Assembly (NCBI GenBank): GCA_009692005.1
Contig: SHZZ01000004.1
Coordinates: forward strand, 1-64,000
DNA length: 64,000 bases
Reading direction: 5' to 3'
DNA from: Gemmataceae bacterium
GTDB taxonomy: Bacteria; Planctomycetota; Planctomycetia; Gemmatales; Gemmataceae
The position numbers and the translations under genes are program-made. Numbering within the stretch: position 1 is the first letter of the stretch; every line of letters begins with the position of its first letter. Positions 53,243 to 62,197 of the stretch are shown here, piece by piece. The notes beneath the pieces are model-generated. The model was not told the DNA's origin and made no database searches. It worked only from the letters and a program-made list of their open reading frames with translations.

Positions 53243-55564
53243 ATGGCTCGATTTTTTACCATGGGAAAAAACCGGCCCCTGGCCCTCTTGGTTTTACTTT
53301 TTCCCTGTGTTAGCCTTTTCGCCTCGGAACCAGTCATCAGGTCACTGAATGTCCGGGGAATGCAAACAGGCGGCGAAACACTTTTAACCATTGAGGGTGA
53401 TTTTTTCGGCAAGTCACCTTCACTTTTGCTCCCCTTCAACGCGAAACAAGAATTGAAACCAGGCGGAAATGATAAGTCGGCAACTTTCGCCGTTAAACTC
53501 GACAGCGCCGTTATCCCAGGTTTGCATCAACTGCGGGTTGTAACTGAAGGCGGCGTCAGCCTGCCGGTTGTCCTGGGCGTTGACCAGCTACCACAGGCGC
53601 CATTTCGACCAGAAATTCAGGCCTTGCCCGTGGCGTTGCATGGGGTGATCTCGGGAAGCCAAGTCCTGCAGACTGGTTTTCCTGGGAAGAAAGGGCAACA
53701 GTTGCTGATTGAAGTGGAAGCGCATCGCCTTGGTTCCAAATTGAAACCGGTGGTTCACTTGTATTCGGCGCGGAAGCAACAAATCGCCTGGGCCTGGCCG
53801 GTTGCAGGGTTGCAAGGCGATTGCAGGCTGCACACCACGCTGCCCGATGACGGCGAGTATTTCCTCACTCTGCATGACATGGAATACGCCGGAGAGGCGC
53901 CTGGTTTTTTCCGTTTGAAAATCGGCCAATGGGATTTCGTTGACCAGGTCTTTCCTCCCATTGCAGGCGCGGGTGGAAGTGTGGAACTGCTGGGCAATGT
54001 GCCTGGCGCCAAGAGTGAAACGACTGCGACGGGAAATACTGAAACCCCGTTGGCTTGGCCGCCCAAGGGCGCTTGGTCCGGCTTGCGCCCGTTTGTTCAA
54101 GAAGGTCGCTTTCCCGTTTTGCTGGAAAAACGCACTGCAAATGAACCCCAAACCTTGCCTTCTCTTCCCGTGGGTGTCAGTGGAAAAATAGCCGGCCCCC
54201 ATGAAGAAGACCGCTACAAGATTTCCTGCTCTCCCGGGCAGAAAATCCGCCTCGACCTTTTTGCTGAACGACTGGGATCTTCTCTCGATTGCGCCCTGGT
54301 CATCCGCAATGAAGCGGGCCAGGAAATTGCCCGGGCGGAAGACCGACCCGGTTCGACCGACCCCTTGCTGGAATATACGGTCCCGGAGAAAACCTCAACA
54401 GTTCAGGTTTGCGTCGTGGAGAGTTTTGGCCGAATTGGAACCCGCGGGATCTACCACCTGGTCGTCGAAAATGCCAACTCGCCCGATATTCGAAACGATT
54501 GGCGGTTGTCGACTGCGATTCAAAACCTTTCCCTGGCTAAAGGGGAAAGCACGCTGATTCCCATATTGCTGGAACGGCAAGGCTTTGCAGGCAAGGTGAT
54601 GCTAAAGGCGGAAGGATTGCCAGGAAAATGGACCGGGGCCGCCGGGGAAATCCCCGCGGACATGGAAGGGGTGCTTTGGGAATTGAAACCCGCGGAAGAA
54701 AACTCGGTTGGGCTTTTTTCCCTTCAGGGCGAAGCCGAGGGGGGGAAACGCAAGCCGGTCTTGGTGAAAAACCACCCGTTGGAAAAAACGCAGCCCTGGC
54801 TCGCCAGGGAATTGGCATTCGCCCCCGTGAAAACTCCGCCGATTGTTTTTGCGGTGGAATGGGATTCCCTTCCTGCTGCGGCGGGACTGGTTCCCACTGG
54901 CAAACTCACTCTTCCCATAAAAATCACCCGGGCCAATCCTGAAACCGTAGTCCGTGTCACTCTGGTTAGTATTCAGGAAATCCCCCTGTTGAACAATCAA
55001 CCGGACCAGAATCAGGCTATCCGTCTGGAAAAGGCCGTGGAAATCCCGGCCAAAGCGCCCAAGGGAGAAGCGGTCGTCTTGGTTCCCGCCAACCCCAAAA
55101 GTTTACGGTATGACCTGGCCTTGAAAGCAGAGTTGCTAACTCCAAACAAGCAAAGCGTGCTGGCAGTTGCCCACACCACGGTCCGCCGGTTGGCCGTTAA
55201 AAACCCCATACTCATTACCTTGGAAGCCAAGGGAAAGTACGAAGCCCAACTCGATCCTAAAACCGGCACTACCTTTAAAATCAAAGGCAAAGTGGAAAGG
55301 CAGGAAGGGTTGACCGGAGACTTGACCCTGGCCATTGCCGGGCTGCCCGCGGGGGGGAAAGTGGATCCAACCATAATAAAAAACGGGATCAGCGAATTGG
55401 CAGTGAATGTGGTTTTTCCTCCGAACATTGCCCCGGGAAATTATCCCCAGGCCCGCCTGACAATTTCAGGCTTACTCGACCCTAAACAGCCCACGATCCG
55501 GGTGAACAGCAAGGCCATCGACCTGGCATTCACGGTAAATCCACCTGCCAAGCAGGGAAAATGA
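53243..55564 (+). CDS. Large secreted PPC-like/Ig-like repeat protein
   Basis: 773 residues with a signal peptide near the ATG (LALLVLLFPCVSLFA). The first domain (about 30-115) is IPT/TIG-like: VIRSLNVRGMQTGGETLLTIEG. Two prepeptidase C-terminal (PPC-like) beta sandwiches follow (VISGSQVLQTGFPGKKGQQL and VSGKIAGPHEEDRYKI). The rest consists of further Ig-like strands to the end. Non-catalytic. It sits between the DUF1501 and DUF1549/1553 genes in one operon and is probably the binding partner or scaffold on the same surface. Confidence 0.8.
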   Translation: MARFFTMGKNRPLALLVLLFPCVSLFASEPVIRSLNVRGMQTGGETLLTIEGDFFGKSPSLLLPFNAKQELKPGGNDKSATFAVKLDSAVIPGLHQLRVVTEGGVSLPVVLGVDQLPQAPFRPEIQALPVALHGVISGSQVLQTGFPGKKGQQLLIEVEAHRLGSKLKPVVHLYSARKQQIAWAWPVAGLQGDCRLHTTLPDDGEYFLTLHDMEYAGEAPGFFRLKIGQWDFVDQVFPPIAGAGGSVELLGNVPGAKSETTATGNTETPLAWPPKGAWSGLRPFVQEGRFPVLLEKRTANEPQTLPSLPVGVSGKIAGPHEEDRYKISCSPGQKIRLDLFAERLGSSLDCALVIRNEAGQEIARAEDRPGSTDPLLEYTVPEKTSTVQVCVVESFGRIGTRGIYHLVVENANSPDIRNDWRLSTAIQNLSLAKGESTLIPILLERQGFAGKVMLKAEGLPGKWTGAAGEIPADMEGVLWELKPAEENSVGLFSLQGEAEGGKRKPVLVKNHPLEKTQPWLARELAFAPVKTPPIVFAVEWDSLPAAAGLVPTGKLTLPIKITRANPETVVRVTLVSIQEIPLLNNQPDQNQAIRLEKAVEIPAKAPKGEAVVLVPANPKSLRYDLALKAELLTPNKQSVLAVAHTTVRRLAVKNPILITLEAKGKYEAQLDPKTGTTFKIKGKVERQEGLTGDLTLAIAGLPAGGKVDPTIIKNGISELAVNVVFPPNIAPGNYPQARLTISGLLDPKQPTIRVNSKAIDLAFTVNPPAKQGK

Positions 55565-55571
55565 GGGTGTC

Positions 55572-58040
55572 ATGAGATCCGTGTTTTTTTTCTACCCGGT
55601 TTTTGCGCTTGGCTTGGCTTGCGGATTGCTCTGGCCGCAGCCGGTTGACGCCTTTCAATCCCCTCAGTTGCAAGGCCCGCTGGTTGTATCTCCGGCAACC
55701 TTGGAGCTCACCCATCTGCGCGAGCCGAAATCGATTCAAATCATGGGCACAACCGCGGATGGCTATTCCGTTGACTTATCTGGCAAGGCGCAATTTTCCC
55801 TGACAGATGCCAAGTTGGCCCGCTTGGATTCCCCCTGGGTTTTTCCCCTCGCCAATGGCATCGGCAATGTGGTGGTGAAAGTCGCCGGGCAAACCGTGGA
55901 AATCCCCTTGAAAGTAAACCTGCCCAAGGAAGAACCAAAATTAAGTTTCGTGCATGAAGTGATGCCTGTCCTGTCACGGGGCGGCTGCAACTCCGGCGCC
56001 TGCCATGGCTATTCTCTGGGGAAAAACGGCTTCAAACTGACGCTGCGAGGCGCCGACCCCATTCCTGACTACTTTTCCCTGGTGCGGGAATTTCAAGGGC
56101 GCAGATTGACCATCCAGGCGCCGGAAAAAAGCCTCGTGGTGACCAAGGCCACGGGCGAGGTCGCACACGAGGGTGGCGCGCGCTTCCCCAAAGGAAGCCT
56201 GTCAGAATCCATTCTGGTCAATTGGATCAAGCAGGGCGCGCCAGACGATACTTCCGACACGAATGCCCTCCTGCGGGTGAGGATGGTCCCCGCCCGGCTG
56301 GTGCTGCGCCCGGGACAGAATCACCGGTTGCAGCTCCTCGCCGATTACACGGATGGCACCACCCGGGATGTCACTCGCCTGGGAATTTTCAGCATCAACA
56401 ATGATTTCTTTGCCCAAGTGAGCGAATTGGGATTGGTGAGCGCTCAGGAGCGCGGGGAAACCGCCGTGGTGGCCCGCTTTGAAAGATCCTTTGCCTCAAC
56501 CGGGGTATTGGTCCTCGATGCCGGCAAGGGATTTACTCCGTCGCCAGCGCCGACTCACCTGATCGACAAAGCAATCGTGGAAAAATTGAATCAATTGAAA
56601 ATCCAGCCTTCGGGTTTGGCCACGGACGAAGAATTTCTGCGTCGATTGCATGTCGACCTAATTGGCATTCAGCCCACCCCGGACGAAGTGCGCTCCTTCC
56701 TGGCCAGTCGGGATAAGCAAAAAAGAGAAAAGACCATCGACGCCTTGTTTGAACGGCCGGAATTTGTCGATCAATGGTCGCTGAAATGGGGCGATTTACT
56801 GCAAAACTCCCGAAACAGCGCCAGCTCGCCAGGTGTTTATTTATTCCGGGAATATATCCGCTCAGCGGTGGCATCGAACCTTCGCATTGATGAATTCGCC
56901 AAACAATTGCTGACGGCCCGCGGTGGTTTTCAGGAAGACCCTGCCAATGTCTTTTTCACCATCAGCAAGGACACCAATGAAACAGTGGAGCGTGTAACGC
57001 AGGTTTTTTGCGGGGTGCGCATGCTATGCGCTCGCTGCCATCCGCACCCCCTGGAGAACTGGACTCAAGCCGACTATTTTGGCCTGGCCAGTTTCTTTTC
57101 CCAGGTTTCCACGCCACAGGACTCCCGGTTGCAAAATGTCCCCAACGCCAAAATGACCCGCCTCAACCTGAAAACCGGGTTTTCCACCAACCCTCGCACG
57201 GGAAAACTGCAGCCTCCTAAATTCCTGGGTGGCGACGAACCCAAGCTGGCCACGACCGTGGACCGCCGCGAGGCTTACGCCAGTTGGCTGGTTGGCCCCG
57301 CCAATCCGTTCTTCGCCAAGAGTATTGTCAACCGCTTTTGGAGTTACTTCTTCCACCGAGGAATCATCGACCCCGTGGACGATATCCGAAGCACCAATCC
57401 GCCGGTGAACCCCGTCCTGCTGAACGCCCTCACCCGCCAATTCGCGGATAATGGCTTCGATATGCGAAAACTGATGCGCTTGGTCGTCACCTCGGAAGCG
57501 TATCAGCGCAGCAGCATGGCCAACGAGTTCAACAAAACCGACGAGCAAAATTTCTCGCGCATGATCCCCCGGCGAATCCCTGCCGAGGCGCTGATGGACG
57601 GATTGATTCAAGCCACCGCTGTGCAGGAGAATTTCGCCGGCGCCCCGGGCGGCTTCCGTGCCGCGCAACTCCCGGATGGCAACATCGAGAATCCCTTGTT
57701 GAAACTCTTTGGCAAGCCACAGCGCATGGATGCCTGCGAGTGCGAGCGGGACAACAGTTCCAACATGTTGCAAGCCTTGCATTTCATTAATGGTAAAACC
57801 ATTACGGGGAAATTGCAAAACCCTGCCGCGCGGCCTGCCCTGCTGTTGCGGGACAAAAAATCTGATCCGGAATTGGTTGCGGAATTGTTTCTCTGGTGCC
57901 TGGCCAGACACCCTTCTCTCCAAGAGGCGCAGGCTTCCCTGGCTTTTTTAAACTCCACCCCGGCCGATAAACGAGCCGAAGCCGTGCAAGACTTGATGTG
58001 GGCGCTGCTCAACAGCAAAGATTTTCAAATGTTGCGGTAA
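55572..58040 (+). CDS. DUF1549/DUF1553 (PSCyt2/PSD1) protein
   Basis: 822 residues, signal peptide, GAGGGTGTC site before the ATG. Domain order matches the paralogue at 7414: BIG2-like (about 30-115), a segment with CNSGACH (CX4CH, bases 55986-56006), a second BIG2-like fold, DUF1549 with CARCH (bases 57027-57041), then DUF1553 ending at the stop. It lacks the C-terminal jelly-roll extension of the larger protein. A putative dihaem protein in the periplasm. The operon order is DUF1501, PPC-like, DUF1549/1553. Confidence 0.9.
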   Translation: MRSVFFFYPVFALGLACGLLWPQPVDAFQSPQLQGPLVVSPATLELTHLREPKSIQIMGTTADGYSVDLSGKAQFSLTDAKLARLDSPWVFPLANGIGNVVVKVAGQTVEIPLKVNLPKEEPKLSFVHEVMPVLSRGGCNSGACHGYSLGKNGFKLTLRGADPIPDYFSLVREFQGRRLTIQAPEKSLVVTKATGEVAHEGGARFPKGSLSESILVNWIKQGAPDDTSDTNALLRVRMVPARLVLRPGQNHRLQLLADYTDGTTRDVTRLGIFSINNDFFAQVSELGLVSAQERGETAVVARFERSFASTGVLVLDAGKGFTPSPAPTHLIDKAIVEKLNQLKIQPSGLATDEEFLRRLHVDLIGIQPTPDEVRSFLASRDKQKREKTIDALFERPEFVDQWSLKWGDLLQNSRNSASSPGVYLFREYIRSAVASNLRIDEFAKQLLTARGGFQEDPANVFFTISKDTNETVERVTQVFCGVRMLCARCHPHPLENWTQADYFGLASFFSQVSTPQDSRLQNVPNAKMTRLNLKTGFSTNPRTGKLQPPKFLGGDEPKLATTVDRREAYASWLVGPANPFFAKSIVNRFWSYFFHRGIIDPVDDIRSTNPPVNPVLLNALTRQFADNGFDMRKLMRLVVTSEAYQRSSMANEFNKTDEQNFSRMIPRRIPAEALMDGLIQATAVQENFAGAPGGFRAAQLPDGNIENPLLKLFGKPQRMDACECERDNSSNMLQALHFINGKTITGKLQNPAARPALLLRDKKSDPELVAELFLWCLARHPSLQEAQASLAFLNSTPADKRAEAVQDLMWALLNSKDFQMLR

Positions 58041-58089
58041 TCTGAGCTCTGGTGCTTGGGCCCCTGGTGGGGCCAAGCTGTTACCCGTA

Positions 58090-58929
58090 TTACTTTTTCA
58101 AAAGGCCTGCGAGAAATTCAAACATTTCCCTGGTCGTTTTATCTTCTGCCTCGCCCAGGCCGGAGTTGATCGTGGTGTGGGTTTTACCCACCGCACCATA
58201 GGCTTTGGCCAGAAAACCCGATTCCTTTAATACAGCAACCAGCCGTCGTGATTGCAAATCCGTTTCCGGATGGCCCGCCACATGCAAAATCAACACCGGA
58301 GGGATATTCTTGCCCTTTGCAACATGAGTAACAGGGGACAAATCCTTCTGCTGTTTTTCGTCACCAAACTTCTTTTTGTAAATATTCGCCCGCCTCTCTT
58401 CCACCGTGGCAATTTGCAAAGGCACATCGTAGGTGTCGCCATCCACCGGCACGCAACTCTTAATTATGGACAAAGAGAGTTTTTCCGCTTTCAAGTAACG
58501 ATCATCCGTGCATACCAGGGCGGCTAACTGCGCCCCAGCGGAGTGGCCCATGACAATAATCCTTTCCGGATCGCCACCGTAATCTCCGGCGTGGTCATGC
58601 ACCCAGCGGATCGACTTGGCAATGTCGCCGGCCATTTCTTTGATGGTAACGCTGGGAAGCAACCTGTAGTTGGTCGAGACAAGGACAAACCCTTTTTCCG
58701 TAAAGGCCTGAGGTTTCAAATTCACTTCCTCTTTTTTTCCAGCTTGCCAGCCTCCGCCGTGAATCCAAAAGGCAATGGGAAGGCCTTTGCCTTCAGCAGG
58801 GGTGTAAATGTCCAGCATTTGCCTTTCGTTTTTTGTCCCGGCATAAGGAATGTTTAAATGGACCTTGGGTTCTGCCCCAGGCAAAGTGACGGAAAAGGAA
58901 AAGCCAAGGAGAAGAAGAGAGTTAATCAT
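58090..58929 (-). CDS. Alpha/beta-hydrolase, carboxylesterase type
   Basis: 279 residues from the ATG at 58929 (a GTG two codons upstream is possible). N-terminal signal-like sequence. The oxyanion-hole motif IAFWIHGGGWQAGKK and nucleophile elbow VMGHSAGAQLAALV identify the hormone-sensitive-lipase/BD-FAE-like branch. The acid is likely the Asp/Glu in HVAGHPETDL, and the catalytic His is in KTHTTINSGLG. It hydrolyses esters of unknown type outside the cytoplasm. It is convergent with the DUF1549/1553 gene. Confidence 0.85.
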   Translation of the reverse strand: MINSLLLLGFSFSVTLPGAEPKVHLNIPYAGTKNERQMLDIYTPAEGKGLPIAFWIHGGGWQAGKKEEVNLKPQAFTEKGFVLVSTNYRLLPSVTIKEMAGDIAKSIRWVHDHAGDYGGDPERIIVMGHSAGAQLAALVCTDDRYLKAEKLSLSIIKSCVPVDGDTYDVPLQIATVEERRANIYKKKFGDEKQQKDLSPVTHVAKGKNIPPVLILHVAGHPETDLQSRRLVAVLKESGFLAKAYGAVGKTHTTINSGLGEAEDKTTREMFEFLAGLLKK

Positions 58930-59149
58930 GGTCACCCGGGGGGAAAGAGAACAAGGCAGCAGTCAATACCGTATCGGGAAAAACCCTGGGTTCCAAGGAT
59001 ATAATGGCGCTGCCCCCCAGGATTATTCGTGTTTCATTTTTCCAAGGAAAAAGCGGTCTGCAGACCACCATCGTCTTAATGGGCCTAACACTTAAAAGCG
59101 AGCATAAATCAAAAGACGGGAATTGCCAGGAAAGGTCAAAGAATCAAGA

Positions 59150-59222
59150 TGGGCGCTACTGGATTCGAACCAGTGACTTCCACCGTGTGAGGATGGCACT
59201 CTAGCCGCTGAGTTAAGCGCCC
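59150..59222 (-). tRNA. tRNA-Val (anticodon CAC)
   Basis: A 73-base cloverleaf on the minus strand. The acceptor stem GGGCGCT pairs fully with AGCGCCC. The D arm is CTCA-GCGGCTA-GAGT, and the anticodon stem CCATC/GGTGG holds the loop CTCACAC with anticodon CAC (reads GTG, Val). The T arm is ACTGG-TTCGAAT-CCAGT. The discriminator is A, and CCA is not encoded, so it must be added after transcription. Confidence 0.93.
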
Positions 59223-59262
59223 TGTGTGGACATATAGTATGGTTTGGGCGAGAGAATAGCAA

Positions 59263-59574
59263 TTAACCCCAAGGAGGTGCTGCCTTTGGAGTCGATTCGC
59301 TGCTAGCAGGAATGTCTTCAAACTTGGGGGCTGTGGAGGCGATTTTCTGCGGCGGTTTTGCCGCCTCCGCCTGGGCCGGAGCCTGGCTGGAGGTCGAGGA
59401 AATGTCCACATCGTCTTCGATGCCGCGAATTCCCTTTTTGAATTCAACGATTCCCTTGCCCAAGTAACGGCCCACCTCGGGAAGTTTCCTCCCGAACAGC
59501 AATACGCCGATCACCAACAGGACCAACATTTCCGTCATTCCCAAGCTAGGGAAAAATCCAAATAATGGGGCCAT
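59263..59574 (-). CDS. tatA: Sec-independent protein translocase TatA/E
   Basis: 103 residues from the ATG at 59574 (AGGAG site); the longer frame to 59619 is not needed. A short N-terminal membrane segment (MTEMLVLLVIGVLLFG) is followed by the amphipathic helix RKLPEVGRYLGKGIVEFKKGI and a Pro/Ala/Ser-rich tail. It forms the pore-like component of the twin-arginine export system. TatC is not in the window. The Tat-signal DUF1501 protein nearby is a likely client. Confidence 0.9.
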   Translation of the reverse strand: MAPLFGFFPSLGMTEMLVLLVIGVLLFGRKLPEVGRYLGKGIVEFKKGIRGIEDDVDISSTSSQAPAQAEAAKPPQKIASTAPKFEDIPASSESTPKAAPPWG

Positions 59575-59785
59575 GGCCAATCTCCTGCACTCTAAAAAAA
59601 TCCTTGGAAATCGCTTCAAGGAGGGATTTAATAATCCTATTAACTATAACAGGAAAAGAGCCGGGGAAAAGGGATAATCCCTCAATACCCTCGCCTGGCT
59701 GTTAACCCTGGTGTTGATTTTAGCGGTTTTTCCCAGGCAAGGTGTTTTTCTGGGCTAAAAAAGCAAAATTTCTGGAGATTCCCCC

Positions 59786-60421
59786 ATGGGCAAACGGACA
59801 CTTCTATCCTCGATCTTTCTAATTTTCCCGGGGTTACTCCTGGCTCAACCGGTTGCTCCTGAGGAGCTATATCCCCTGGGTGAGGGAACCACCTGGAAAT
59901 TCAAAACCAGCGATGGCAGAACCATCGTCCAGAAGGTCACGCGAGAAGAAAAAATCAACGATTACCCAGGCATGCTGCTGGAAACCTCGGAAGGCGGAAA
60001 AATTCTCGCCACCGAGCATCTGGGGATAAGTTCCGACGGCATCTACCGTTTCACCTTGAACGGGAACAAACTAGACAGGGGATTAATTGTTTTGAAAAAG
60101 AACCTCAAGTCCGGGGACACCTGGACTGTGGACGGGGTTTTGGAAACCGGGCCAGTGTCTGGAAAAGTGTCGGTCAAGGAAGAAGAGGTTGCAGTTCCTT
60201 TGGGAAAATTCAAAACTTTCGCCGTCAAGGCAGAATACGCGGACAAGGACGGGAAGAAACATTTTGTCACCAGTTATTACGCCCTGGGGAAAGGGATGGT
60301 CCGTCAAAGCTTTGAACTGGCAAACAAGTCGACCTTTTCTCTGGAGTTACTCGAGTACACGCCGGGAAAGAAATCCGCCGCGCCTTTGCCCGCCGGTGGG
60401 GAAAGCAAAAAGCTCCCTTGA
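59786..60421 (+). CDS. Secreted beta-rich hypothetical protein
   Basis: 211 residues, cleavable signal (MGKRTLLSSIFLIFPGLLLA). The mature part starts LYPLGEGTTWKFKTSDGRT and consists of regular beta strands (KVSVKEEEVAVPLGKFKTF, KHFVTSYYALGKGMVRQSF), resembling a lipocalin- or DUF3108-like extracytoplasmic domain. No catalytic residues stand out. GGAG lies nine bases before the ATG. Function unknown; the beta-barrel suggestion is inference. Confidence 0.7.
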   Translation: MGKRTLLSSIFLIFPGLLLAQPVAPEELYPLGEGTTWKFKTSDGRTIVQKVTREEKINDYPGMLLETSEGGKILATEHLGISSDGIYRFTLNGNKLDRGLIVLKKNLKSGDTWTVDGVLETGPVSGKVSVKEEEVAVPLGKFKTFAVKAEYADKDGKKHFVTSYYALGKGMVRQSFELANKSTFSLELLEYTPGKKSAAPLPAGGESKKLP

Positions 60422-60506
60422 AACCCATTTGATGTGGGATGACCGCAGCCAACTTGGGCCCCAAAGCAATACACAAGCCCGTAGCGTGTGCGACATTTGC
60501 TTTGAA

Positions 60507-61580
60507 CTAAGGATTCACTTTAAACTTTGCGGTAACGGGGAAGTGATCGCTGTAGCCGCGGGCGCCGGCTTTTGTCTTTTCATTGCCAAACCTCTTGGGA
60601 TGGCCTTTAGCATCGGCGGGCGGATTACTGTTGTAAATCGCGGCGCTGTTTTCTACCAACGACCAGCCCTTGGAGTCCAGCAACCCAGGGGACACCAAGA
60701 TCTGATCAAAAACATCGGGTTTATTGCGGTAGTACAGGGTGCCCTTGTCTTCCTTCCGGAAACGGACAAAAGGATTGTACAAAGGGAATTCGAGCCATGC
60801 CGAGGGCGTGGAATTTTTCTGTACGCCTGAGGCAATGTTCAAAGTTCTCTTGGCGCTGGCCTGCGATTTCAAATTCTTTTCCAGCGGCTCTTCTTCCGGA
60901 TTGGCATTAAAGTCCCCACAGACCAGATAGTCTATATCCGGATTGTTCCTGGCCATGGCGATATAGTTGCCATGAATCTGGTCGGCGTATTTCTTGCGTG
61001 AGGCGCCATCCTTGTCGGAAACCTTGGAAGTCCAGTGGGAAGCGACGACGAGCAATTCCTTGCCATCCAAAAGGATTGGCACCTCCAGGATCCTCAGCCT
61101 TTTCCCCAGAAGAGTGACCTGGTTTTGTTTGATGGGAATTTTACTGATCACACAGGTGGCAATGGCCCGGCCACCGTGGGGGTTTTTGAAAGCGATAGAG
61201 GTGTAGGGATCGGCGTTTTCCAGGCGGGAATTTAAGGCAGCCATGAGGATTTCCGGCGAGCGGGAGGCTTCTTCGACTTCAGCCAGCGCAAGAATGTCCG
61301 GCCCTTTGCCCCCATTCATTTTCATAATTATTTCGGTCAGGCGGTCTACCTTGAGACGAAAATCGGCAGGATTCTTCGAAAACCAATGGTCGTACTCCTT
61401 GTCGGCTTCGAAGGAGTGCTTATCGGCGACATTATCGAAAAAGTTCTCCACATTCCAGAAGCAAAAGAAAACCTCACGGCCGTTGGCAGGGGCGAGAGAA
61501 CGGTTTTGCACCGGTTCGGGCACACAGCCCGGCAGCCAAAAGGCCAGGAACAACAAGCCCATTTTGATTTGCTGAGTCAT
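60507..61580 (-). CDS. Endonuclease/exonuclease/phosphatase-family lipoprotein
   Basis: 357 residues from the ATG at 61580 (AAAGGAA site). The signal ends in a lipobox (FWLPGC). The EEP fold is marked by FCFWNVENFFDN, ILALAEVEEASRS (catalytic Glu), VVASHWTSK, VCGDFNANPEEEP (Asp and Asn), and GYSDHFPVTA (His). These metal-dependent phosphodiesterases cut nucleic acids or lipid head-groups. Being a lipoprotein, it should act outside the membrane, perhaps as a nuclease supplying nucleotides; that is inference. Confidence 0.85.
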   Translation of the reverse strand: MTQQIKMGLLFLAFWLPGCVPEPVQNRSLAPANGREVFFCFWNVENFFDNVADKHSFEADKEYDHWFSKNPADFRLKVDRLTEIIMKMNGGKGPDILALAEVEEASRSPEILMAALNSRLENADPYTSIAFKNPHGGRAIATCVISKIPIKQNQVTLLGKRLRILEVPILLDGKELLVVASHWTSKVSDKDGASRKKYADQIHGNYIAMARNNPDIDYLVCGDFNANPEEEPLEKNLKSQASAKRTLNIASGVQKNSTPSAWLEFPLYNPFVRFRKEDKGTLYYRNKPDVFDQILVSPGLLDSKGWSLVENSAAIYNSNPPADAKGHPKRFGNEKTKAGARGYSDHFPVTAKFKVNP

Positions 61581-61719
61581 GGAAATTCCTTTCCCTTGCC
61601 CCTGTTTCATCAACTTGAGATTGAGGCTTAAACCGGTTTTGGAGTACTTTCTAGCTTACCAGGGTCTGGAACGCTTCCAGGCAGTTCCCTTGTACTCTTG
61701 AAAGGCGGGAGAGATCAAC

Positions 61720-62190
61720 ATGAATGGGAACCAACGGGCCTTTTGGCTGATCATAGGTTGCGCTTTCGGGCTGGGCATGGGCTGGCTGGGGTACTTCTTC
61801 AACCGGCCGGTTTACGCGTACAGCGACCGCCATGGGGATTACGCCCTCTGCACCGGGCCGCTTCTGGTCAACGCCACCATCCCCACCGAGGGAGTTTGGC
61901 TATTGGATTACAAAGGGGGGAAGCTGCAGGCGTCAGTAATCGACCGCGTGGGGGGAAAAATGGCGGCCTGGGCTGAGCTTGACTTGGCCGAGGAATTCGC
62001 CGTTCCCGCGCGGCAAGCGCCGCATTTCCTCATGACCACCGGCATCGTGGGGAAGGAACAGTCCGCACTCTACCTTGTGGAAACAACCACGGGGAAAATA
62101 GGCGTTTACACCATGGGACCGCGTTTGGATGGGCAGCCGGGCGTTTCCATCCGCAGACAGGACTTGTCGCTGTTTCGCAAATCGAATTGA
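61720..62190 (+). CDS. Membrane-anchored hypothetical protein
   Basis: 156 residues. A single N-terminal membrane segment (FWLIIGCAFGLGMGWLGYFF) is followed by a soluble beta-rich domain (GDYALCTGPLLVNATIP, GVWLLDYKGGKLQASVID, ALYLVETTTGKIGVYTMG). The pattern of paired strands with G-K turns resembles a blade-like fold. Unrecognised. GGGAGAG precedes the ATG. Its stop lies 7 bases from the end of the convergent CstA gene. Confidence 0.65.
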   Translation: MNGNQRAFWLIIGCAFGLGMGWLGYFFNRPVYAYSDRHGDYALCTGPLLVNATIPTEGVWLLDYKGGKLQASVIDRVGGKMAAWAELDLAEEFAVPARQAPHFLMTTGIVGKEQSALYLVETTTGKIGVYTMGPRLDGQPGVSIRRQDLSLFRKSN

Positions 62191-62197
62191 ACCGGAC